Assembly (NCBI GenBank): GCA_946887085.1
Contig: CAMPKG010000229.1
Span: forward strand, 1 to 5,466
DNA from: an uncultured Sphingobacteriales bacterium
Lineage (GTDB): Bacteria; Bacteroidota; Bacteroidia; Chitinophagales; Chitinophagaceae
Direction of reading: 5' to 3'
Length of the DNA stretch: 5,466 nt
In this document: piece after piece, positions 1-5,466 of the stretch
How the letters are laid out: each line of letters starts with the position of its first letter
How positions within the stretch are numbered: position 1 is the first letter of the stretch
Made by a program: the position numbers and the translations under genes
Notes under the pieces: model-generated
Seen by the model: only the letters and a program-made list of their open reading frames with translations
Database searches by the model: none
What the model was told of the DNA's origin: nothing

Positions 1-106
1 TGAAGTTTCGGCGATGACCAAGCAGACGCTCTCGCCATCAGGCGGTCACGGCGCCAGCGAACTTTCCAACGTGCCGTTCCATTTGGCCGACGGCGGCACC
101 GACGAG
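1..106. other. GC-rich left-edge segment that does not continue the kinase
   Basis: GC is about 61% over the first 120 bases against about 52% over the next 120, by hand count. The kinase frame enters this segment at about 106, loses similarity to the expected HATPase start and stops at 38-40. The minus frame that reads through to the edge without a stop is arginine-rich and looks non-coding. The third minus frame has a TGA inside the segment. No convincing gene is seen on the plus strand. It may be a rearrangement, an insertion edge, a chimeric contig end or low-quality sequence. It is too short to decide. Confidence 0.45.
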
Positions 107-1879
107 TTTCTGCACGATCTCAACGCGACCCTCCAGCAGGTTGTTGATGATGACAATCGTGGAATCCAGGCCCTCGTTGATGCTGGCTTTCTTCAGGTCA
201 TCTTCATCCAACCTGGAGAATATCCTCAGGCCCTTCACTATCTCAGCTGTACGGCTCGATCCTTCATTGATGCCCTTGAGGAGGTGGTCGATCTCGGTTT
301 TCAGGTAGTCAAAATCATATTCTTCCTTTAGGTCAGCTATCTTTTTTTGTTTTTCGCCTGCAGGGTCATCGCCAATCGATATTTCCTCCACCTGGCTCAT
401 CATGTTGAACAGCATCTCAACATCGCGTTTCAGCGGCTTTACATTGGAGGTAACGAAGTTGATGGGGTTGTTGATCTCGTGAGCAATGCCGGCAGTCAAT
501 TGACCAAGAGAGGCCATTTTCTCCGATTCTACCAGCTGCATCTCCGCTTCTTTCAATTCCTCCAGCGTTTTGTTCAGCTCTTCGTTCGATACTTTCAATT
601 CCAGCGTGCGTTCGTTCACTTTTGTTTCCAGTATCACATTCTGTTCTGCTACGATGCGGGCATTCTCTTCGAGCGCAGCCATCGCCTGCTCCTGCGATTC
701 TTCCTTCTCGCGACGGAGGATATTGATCTTATCGGCCAGGGCAAATGATAGCAAGATCACTTCGAGTGCAGAACCTATCTGCAGTGCATAATAAGTGAAG
801 TTGTTGTATGGAAGCACGTTGAAGTTGCGTAGCACGAAGACGATAACGCTGGCCAGGAAAATGATCCATGCCACCATGAAAAATTTGGCAGGACGGTAGC
901 CTTTACGGGCTATGATCGTCCCAATGACGACCACAAACAATGACGCTATCCCTGCATTCATCTGTACTATCTCTGCAACCGTCCGATAGTAGCCCAGGAA
1001 GCTCATAACAACTAGCACGGTATACACCACCATGAAGAAGTATATTCCTTTGTATAGCCGCGGCGTATACGTCTTAACAGACAAAAACTCTCTAAGAAAC
1101 TGTAAGGCCGACAACCCAACGGCGCACGGAACTATTGCCATCATCAGATTAGCGAGGTAACCGGAGCCGGAATAGAAAAATCTCCATGCATAACCTTGCA
1201 GGCAGGCCTGTGTCAGCCCAACAAACAGGATGTAGATCACGTACCAGAGATAGATCCTTTCGCGGACGGTGAAAAACACGAACAGGTTATAGAAGAACAT
1301 TACGAGGATGATGCCGGCATACAAACCGAATATCAGGTCCTTCGTCCAGATCGATTCTGAAATGCTGGTTTCCGTACCTATCGTCAACGGCAGCTGAAGT
1401 TGCTCATTGGTATATACTTTCAGGTAGTAGGTGCGTGTCTCATTCTGCGGTATCTGCAGGTCAAATATGTAGTTCTGGTGTTCATAGATACGGTTGCGGT
1501 GCGACAGATACTCACCTGTGTGTATGACACTATATTGGCCATTGGCAAGGCCACCATAAAAACTCACGCTATCGATAGTAGGATAGGGGAACTCTAATAC
1601 AAGCTTATTCCTGGATGTATTGTTGCGGATGGTAAATTTTGCCCAAATGGTAGAAGGTGTCATCTCTAAGTTGGCCACCTTCTGCTTATTGTCGTAGAAT
1701 TGCGCTTTCAGAATATCGCTGAACTCCAGCGAATGCGTGGAATCCTGCAGTAGCTGTACCCTGTCCCCGATCTGTATGTTTGAGGTAGGATCTGAATATG
1801 TGATAACAGGCTGCGCCAAAGCTGCGCCGCCCACAGTGAATACAAAAAACAGCAGGGAAAAGAGTAGCCTTGATCTCAT
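38..1879 (-). CDS. 7TMR-DISM membrane sensor histidine kinase, lacking its ATPase domain
   Basis: Sensor histidine kinase of 613 residues, expected in the inner membrane. Residues 1-22 look like a signal peptide. Residues about 45-165 fit a 7TMR-DISMED2 periplasmic sensor domain, which in this family is proposed to bind carbohydrate-like ligands. Residues about 180-385 hold seven hydrophobic segments (7TMR-DISM_7TM). A charged coiled coil follows at about 388-455. The HisKA H-box is [17 protein letters not shown], with the phospho-accepting His at 467, followed by the second dimerisation helix region to about residue 555. The N, G1, F and G2 boxes of the HATPase domain are absent. Family-like sequence stops after VEIVQK (residue 591) and the last 22 residues look unrelated. 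As read, the protein could be phosphorylated only in trans. The start codon overlaps the stop of the upstream gene (ATGA), so translation is probably coupled. The domain assignment is firm; whether the truncated end is real is not. Confidence 0.88.
   Translation of the reverse strand: MRSRLLFSLLFFVFTVGGAALAQPVITYSDPTSNIQIGDRVQLLQDSTHSLEFSDILKAQFYDNKQKVANLEMTPSTIWAKFTIRNNTSRNKLVLEFPYPTIDSVSFYGGLANGQYSVIHTGEYLSHRNRIYEHQNYIFDLQIPQNETRTYYLKVYTNEQLQLPLTIGTETSISESIWTKDLIFGLYAGIILVMFFYNLFVFFTVRERIYLWYVIYILFVGLTQACLQGYAWRFFYSGSGYLANLMMAIVPCAVGLSALQFLREFLSVKTYTPRLYKGIYFFMVVYTVLVVMSFLGYYRTVAEIVQMNAGIASLFVVVIGTIIARKGYRPAKFFMVAWIIFLASVIVFVLRNFNVLPYNNFTYYALQIGSALEVILLSFALADKINILRREKEESQEQAMAALEENARIVAEQNVILETKVNERTLELKVSNEELNKTLEELKEAEMQLVESEKMASLGQLTAGIAHEINNPINFVTSNVKPLKRDVEMLFNMMSQVEEISIGDDPAGEKQKKIADLKEEYDFDYLKTEIDHLLKGINEGSSRTAEIVKGLRIFSRLDEDDLKKASINEGLDSTIVIINNLLEGRVEIVQKLVGAAVGQMERHVGKFAGAVTA
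1876..1879 (-). promoter_or_regulatory. ATGA stop-start overlap coupling GNAT-like gene and kinase
   Basis: On the minus strand the TGA stop of the GNAT-like gene and the ATG of the kinase share the bases ATGA. No Shine-Dalgarno-like sequence precedes this ATG (the upstream bases are CAATACCAATTACTCA). Kinase translation therefore probably depends on re-initiation by ribosomes finishing the upstream gene, which supports co-transcription. Confidence 0.7.
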
Positions 1880-2571
1880 TGAGTAATTGGTATTGCCAGT
1901 TCGTACAAAATATCAAAAGGTCCTCTCCTACCCTCTTCTGTTTTTATTTGTGTGGGATTTTCTCTTAAAGACAATATCTCCGCTTTTTCATCGGCATGCG
2001 CTGTATCCAGTGTGTTCACGTCGGGCAGCACCATAGCAGTGGCTACAAGGTCGTCTTTAGGATAATAAAACGTGCCGTTATTGCCAATAAAGGTCGCGAT
2101 CTGGTAACCGGCTTTCTGGGCCATCTGTATGGTGTACGCAGCACACAGCGCAAACATGGACTTAATGCCGATCTGCGGCGCGATGGCAACGGCCGTGCGC
2201 GTTAAGAATATACTGCCTATGCCCAACCCCGCTACTTCCCTCGAGTTCCACAGGCCGCAAAGCTCGGCTGTGCCTTCTACTGAGTATTGTTTAACGACAT
2301 CATGTATGCTCTCATCAAGTTCTGTCACTGCTTTTTCAATAGGCAAAGGATATTGGGGCCCTGCTACCTGTACGCGTGCTCCGCCCAGTACCTTAGTTGT
2401 TTCCGTGTCTTCGGCAACAATAACGTATGTCAGCGGGTCCATGAACCACTCAATATTCGCCGAGGTGATCATTGTAATGCCGAAATTCTTCAGGATCTTC
2501 ATATGACCCTCAACAAATTTCTGGCACGACCCAAGATCGTCCACAGCCCTGAATACCCTAAGTCTGATCAT
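1876..2571 (-). CDS. GNAT-like acyltransferase-fold protein, function unknown
   Basis: A 231-residue soluble protein with no signal peptide or membrane segment. The substrate is not recognised. The order of elements resembles the GNAT fold: a strand with [20 protein letters not shown] (about 50-69); a strand TAELCGLW (101-108) with an acidic residue; then [17 protein letters not shown] (111-127), whose glycine-rich turn and following helix resemble the acyl-CoA pyrophosphate-binding motif A. After it, QMAQKAGY (149-156) and NGTFYYPKD (165-173) sit where GNATs have their last helix and a conserved tyrosine. The overall plan is closer to FeeM/autoinducer-synthase-like acyltransferases than to short acetyltransferases, but this is a pattern judgement. 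It starts 5 bp after the stop of the E1-nitroreductase gene and overlaps the kinase start by 4 bp, so it very likely shares their mRNA and works with the upstream enzyme. The ATG at 2571 is chosen because it is the first after that stop. Confidence 0.75.
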   Translation of the reverse strand: MIRLRVFRAVDDLGSCQKFVEGHMKILKNFGITMITSANIEWFMDPLTYVIVAEDTETTKVLGGARVQVAGPQYPLPIEKAVTELDESIHDVVKQYSVEGTAELCGLWNSREVAGLGIGSIFLTRTAVAIAPQIGIKSMFALCAAYTIQMAQKAGYQIATFIGNNGTFYYPKDDLVATAMVLPDVNTLDTAHADEKAEILSLRENPTQIKTEEGRRGPFDILYELAIPITQ

Positions 2572-2576
2572 CTTCT

Positions 2577-4886
2577 TTAACTAAACGAGAGTACTGCATC
2601 CACCGGCACACGCAACGATGCTTTTGGTTGTGCGTCGGTAAGGAAAATCCTGAAAAGTAATACTTCTCCCGGTTTTTTATCAATCGAAAATAATCTCTCA
2701 AATTCCTTCCTTAATTCGCCTAGTTCCGCGGCCATTTTTTCCGGGAAAGCCTGAGCTTCCTGGTAGTTCAGCCGGTTGAATAAAAACGTCGATATACTTA
2801 ATGGTTGAAAACTGATATTGTCCTGCGTCGCGGCCAGCCATGCACGCTCCACTGCGCGACCACCATTAAAGAAGTTCTCCATGCTGAATGACGGCATAGT
2901 AATGAGGCCGATGGCTGATGCTGCCATAGCTGATTTGTTCGAAACGCGTTCGAGGCCGGCCCCTCCGTTCCATTTGTTCAGGTAATCGATCACTTCCCAA
3001 TTGCGGGCGATACCGAAACCTGCGCGTTCGGATGGGGTGAGATCGAGGGTATTGATATCGATGCCTTTCCGGTATTTCTGGTTTTCTTCCTCCGTCCATA
3101 CTATCTCGGCCAGGAAATCGATATGACCACCCTCGTGCATGAGGCGAATGCGGTCGGCCTTGGCGATGATATTGCTGATGTCTTTACGGCCCTGCTCATC
3201 GGTGATGAACTGCAGGTCAGCACCTGGCATGGTACGTACGGCTTCGACCATTTTATCCAATCGCGTCGCCTCTATCTCTTTGCGTTCTACAAGCAGCCTG
3301 TTCGCCTGCCTTTTAAAGATCAGGTTTGCCAGCTCGTCTTTTACATGCGGCTCTGCCCCGTCAACGCTATTGCGGAAAAAGCTGTAGGTAGCTATGAGGT
3401 CACTCTTATCACCCAAGGGAAGACGATCGATCTTTATTTCATAACCGCGCTTATGAGCTTCCAGCACCAGGTTTTCGGTAGCTGCACCAAAACCGATGTA
3501 AGAGGCCGTATGGTTGAAATCCACCAGGTGGGTTTCATACTGCCTGTCGTTGAACAGGTAAAGCGTATCATTTTGGTATTTCCACTTCCAGGGCTGTGCA
3601 TTACCACCAGTAGGCGCCGAGATGGCTGCCTCTACTAATGCTTTCACTTCTTCCTTCGCCAATGAAATTTTGCCGGGCACATTGGAGACTGATGCTTCCT
3701 TTATCAGCGCCTGTATCTCCTGTTCCTGTATGCCGGCAGTGAATTCCGGAATATGTTTGTTTATGCTATCCAGTTTCGGATCAGCAATAAGCTCTTCTAT
3801 GTCTATGAAATAGCGGCCTGATTGATGATACTGATCGAGCAGAATGCGTCGGCATACATCCGCAGTAATACCCCCGCCCAACGCCACTGCGCTTGCCAGT
3901 TGCGGCCATGTAGTGATCGATTGTCCTACTTCAAGCATGGATGCTTTGGCTCTGGTTGAAATGGTTTCTGCTCCGGCGATAGGTAACAGGTAGGGCACTT
4001 TTTCTTCGTTAGTTTTCAGGTACTTGATCTTGCTGAGGTCGAGGTGATCTACAAAGCCGTGCAAAATTGGCCTCGTCGGCTCCAGATCAAATCGCTCTAC
4101 ATCAATGGTACCGCGGTCGCTGGCCTCCATTACTACAGGTATTTGCGCCGCCTTTGCGCGCTGCCTGCACAATATCTTCACATCCAGCCCATCGCACTCG
4201 TCGATCAGGATATCAAGTTTACCACCTTCTGATATAAATTTCTCAATATTTTCCTCAGTAATTCCTTCAGGATAGCAAATAATCTTTAAAAACGGGTCTA
4301 TTTCAGCAATTTCCCTGGCTACTGCTACTACTTTTTTGATGCCCAGGTTATATAAACCTGTACGTATACGGTTGTAATTGGTCAGCTCCAGTATATCGAA
4401 GTCAGCAAGTCTTAATTCCCCGCAACCGCGTTCCATTGCGAGTGTTACCGATACCGATTGTCCTACCGAAAGGCCTATCACGCCTATTTTTTTCTTCGCA
4501 AGTATCTCGCGCTCTTCATTGGTTATTTTATATTGGTTGCGCGAGGTACGCACTTCTACGAACTCTTCCTCGTTCAGGATGTGCACCAACCGGTGATTCC
4601 ACGGATAGTATACCCATACTCCATAGTTTTCGGGCAGGGTTCCAGCCATATGCTCACGTATCAGGTGGTCGTAATCTTCGTTTTTGAGTGTGCGGGAGGC
4701 ATGCCGGCTCTTGATCATTTCCTTAAGCTGGCCGTAAAGTTCGTCGAACACGAGGATGCTGTCTGATGACAAAAGTTCATTGAATCGTTGTTCATCTCCG
4801 GCACTGTTCAGTCTCAATATCTCAGGCTTGAAAACATCCTGTAATTTCCCCGCTCTCTCTAGTAAGTAATTGTAAGCCTCAGGCAT
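2577..4886 (-). CDS. Rv1355c/MoeY-type fusion of E1 (ThiF-like) and nitroreductase domains
   Basis: Cytoplasmic two-domain protein of 769 residues, slightly longer than the roughly 700-residue mycobacterial Rv1355c as I recall it. Residues 1-120 form an N-terminal extension. The E1/ThiF-like nucleotide-binding domain spans about 121-350: Rossmann turn IGVIGLSVGQSV (134-145), acidic strand end LADFDILELTNYNRI (160-174) with the Asp, Asn and Arg pattern of ATP-adenylating E1 proteins, then DECDGLDVK (229-237). SDRGTIDVERFDLEPTRPIL (256-275) is characteristic of this family. The CxxC zinc pairs of MoeB/ThiF are missing. A linker leads to a nitroreductase-like FMN domain from about 409: ISAPTGGNAQPWKWKY (422-437, flavin-binding N-terminal motif) and a C-terminal part around 655-705 (ASAIGLITMP; AVERAWLAATQD). 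Mycobacterial members carry the name MoeY, but a molybdopterin role is unproven. No in-frame ATG, GTG or TTG lies between the upstream stop and 4886, so the start is secure. It is first in the unit. Confidence 0.92.
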   Translation of the reverse strand: MPEAYNYLLERAGKLQDVFKPEILRLNSAGDEQRFNELLSSDSILVFDELYGQLKEMIKSRHASRTLKNEDYDHLIREHMAGTLPENYGVWVYYPWNHRLVHILNEEEFVEVRTSRNQYKITNEEREILAKKKIGVIGLSVGQSVSVTLAMERGCGELRLADFDILELTNYNRIRTGLYNLGIKKVVAVAREIAEIDPFLKIICYPEGITEENIEKFISEGGKLDILIDECDGLDVKILCRQRAKAAQIPVVMEASDRGTIDVERFDLEPTRPILHGFVDHLDLSKIKYLKTNEEKVPYLLPIAGAETISTRAKASMLEVGQSITTWPQLASAVALGGGITADVCRRILLDQYHQSGRYFIDIEELIADPKLDSINKHIPEFTAGIQEQEIQALIKEASVSNVPGKISLAKEEVKALVEAAISAPTGGNAQPWKWKYQNDTLYLFNDRQYETHLVDFNHTASYIGFGAATENLVLEAHKRGYEIKIDRLPLGDKSDLIATYSFFRNSVDGAEPHVKDELANLIFKRQANRLLVERKEIEATRLDKMVEAVRTMPGADLQFITDEQGRKDISNIIAKADRIRLMHEGGHIDFLAEIVWTEEENQKYRKGIDINTLDLTPSERAGFGIARNWEVIDYLNKWNGGAGLERVSNKSAMAASAIGLITMPSFSMENFFNGGRAVERAWLAATQDNISFQPLSISTFLFNRLNYQEAQAFPEKMAAELGELRKEFERLFSIDKKPGEVLLFRIFLTDAQPKASLRVPVDAVLSFS

Positions 4887-5039
4887 ACGTATATAATTTC
4901 GATGAAATATAAAACTCCAGACGGAGATTAAAATTATCCCTTCTAAAATAATAAATGCGCCCTAAATATATGACTGTGACATTTATTATTTAAATTGCGT
5001 ACGGATTTTTTTTGAAAAAAGGCTGTTTTTGCCAAGGAT
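4887..5039. promoter_or_regulatory. Divergent AT-rich intergenic region holding both promoters
   Basis: These 153 bases separate the divergently read E1-nitroreductase unit and the receiver-domain gene, so both promoters should lie here. On the minus strand TATATTTAG (4970-4962) matches most of the Bacteroidota -7 consensus TAnnTTTG, but I find no clear -33 TTG at the right distance. On the plus strand only a poor match, TAAATTGC (4991-4998), is seen. A T8-G-A6 tract lies at 5006-5020. Neither start has a good Shine-Dalgarno: AAGG at 5034-5037 is only two bases from the plus-strand ATG. Promoter positions are guesses; the region's role is well supported by gene orientation. Confidence 0.6.
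4946..4991. repeat. Perfect 12-bp inverted repeat with 22-bp spacer between divergent genes
   Basis: AAATAATAAATG at 4946-4957 is the exact reverse complement of CATTTATTATTT at 4980-4991, with 22 bases between the arms. The arms do not extend further on either side, apart from one isolated matching pair. The centre is at about 4968, on top of the TATATTTAG promoter-like match. The placement suggests an operator for a dimeric regulator acting on both directions. The arms are almost pure A/T, so chance similarity in AT-rich DNA cannot be excluded. Confidence 0.5.
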
Positions 5040-5466
5040 ATGTCTGAGAATAAAATAAATATACTTTACGTGGATGATGAGGAGAATAACCTGGTCTCAT
5101 TTAAAGCCACTTTTCGCATAAAGTATAATGTCCATACGGCCATAAGCGGAGAAGACGCGAAGAAGATCCTTGCCAGCAAGCCCATCGATATCATAATCAC
5201 CGATCAGCGAATGCCCAATATGACGGGCGTAGAATTTCTGGAATCTATCATTGATGATTACCCCGAGCCCATGCGTCTCCTGCTTACAGGTTATGCAGAT
5301 ATGAATGCGGTGATCGAAGCCATCAACAAAGGGAAGATATTCCACTACCTGACCAAGCCCTGGAACGAAGATGAGCTGGATGCAGCCATACAACGTGCCT
5401 ATGATGTATATAAGCTGCACCAGGACGAAAAGGAACTTACGCAAAAACTGGGCGTCACCAATGAGC
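5040..5466 (+). CDS. Response regulator receiver-domain protein, 3' end outside window
   Basis: The first 142 residues of a two-component receiver protein; the gene continues past the right edge. The receiver domain fills about residues 6-120. It shows acidic pocket residues D12 and D13 (ILYVDDEE), phospho-acceptor D55 in IIITDQRMPNMTG, switch residue T83 in LLLTGYAD and conserved K106 in YLTKPW. The TDQRMP/TGYAD/KPW combination is typical of receivers that precede a second output module (kinase, HD-GYP, GGDEF, cyclase or phosphatase) rather than of OmpR-type DNA-binding regulators. A charged, helix-prone stretch from about 118 (YKLHQDEKELTQKLG) looks like the start of a coiled-coil linker to such a module, which lies outside. 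ATG at 5040 is the only ATG after the in-frame TGA at 5013-5015. The gene diverges from the unit that encodes the sensor kinase, a possible partner. Confidence 0.9.
   Translation, partial: MSENKINILYVDDEENNLVSFKATFRIKYNVHTAISGEDAKKILASKPIDIIITDQRMPNMTGVEFLESIIDDYPEPMRLLLTGYADMNAVIEAINKGKIFHYLTKPWNEDELDAAIQRAYDVYKLHQDEKELTQKLGVTNE

Noticed and set aside
14..331. Plus-strand open frame of 105 codons at the left edge
   Set aside because: From about 107 onward it lies antisense to clearly coding kinase sequence. Its own residues show no recognisable motif and there is no ribosome binding site. The first 100 bases alone cannot support a gene call.
3123..3638. Plus-strand open frame of 171 codons inside the E1-nitroreductase gene
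   Set aside because: Fully antisense to a well-identified domain gene. The translation has no family resemblance and is best explained by codon bias of the opposite strand.
2577..4886. Azole-peptide (TOMM) or other RiPP biosynthesis cluster suggested by E1 plus dehydrogenase domains
   Set aside because: No YcaO protein, precursor peptide or transporter is visible, and the sequence fits the Rv1355c family better than SagB/SagC-type proteins.
2577..4886. Anti-phage CBASS/Cap2-like or bacterial ubiquitin-like conjugation system suggested by the E1 domain
   Set aside because: No CD-NTase, JAB peptidase, E2-like or ubiquitin-like gene is in the window, and the nitroreductase fusion is not part of those systems.
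4915..4926. CTCC-AGAC-GGAG small hairpin in the leader of the minus-strand unit
   Set aside because: Arms of four bases occur readily by chance and there is no supporting structure or riboswitch-like context.
5006..5033. T8-G-A6 tract and GGC-TGTTTTT-GCC as a rho-independent terminator
   Set aside because: The GC stem is only 3 bp, and the element lies upstream of both divergent genes where no transcript needs to end.
5097..5444. Minus-strand open frame of 115 codons opposite the receiver gene
   Set aside because: It mirrors the conserved REC domain codons exactly. Its hydrophobic start is a by-product of the opposite strand.

Overview
The window reads as chromosomal DNA of a member of the Bacteroidota, possibly a Chitinophagaceae-like lineage. 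This is inferred from moderate GC, a 7TMR-DISM sensor kinase of the type common in that phylum, weak or absent Shine-Dalgarno sequences and an AT-rich intergenic region. No RNA gene, mobile element or CRISPR array is visible.

Layout: three genes on the minus strand form a compact unit read right to left. First is a 769-residue fusion of an E1/ThiF-like adenylation domain with a nitroreductase-like flavoprotein domain (Rv1355c/MoeY-type family, 4886 to 2577). Five bases later comes a 231-residue GNAT-like protein (2571 to 1876). It overlaps by 4 bases (ATGA) a membrane-bound 7TMR-DISM histidine kinase (1879 to 38). A 153-bp AT-rich divergent intergenic region (4887-5039) separates this unit from a plus-strand gene that starts with a response-regulator receiver domain and runs off the right edge (5040 onward). 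The intergenic region carries a perfect 12-bp inverted repeat.

Working hypothesis (inference): the fusion enzyme and the GNAT-like protein act in one small-molecule activation or modification pathway. The kinase and the divergent receiver protein would sense or regulate it. The chemistry is not known for the E1-nitroreductase family, so no product is proposed.

Caution: near base 106 the kinase reading frame leaves the family-like sequence, GC rises to about 61%, and the frame stops at 38 without the ATP-binding domain. This is either a truncated or rearranged kinase or an assembly artefact at the left edge.
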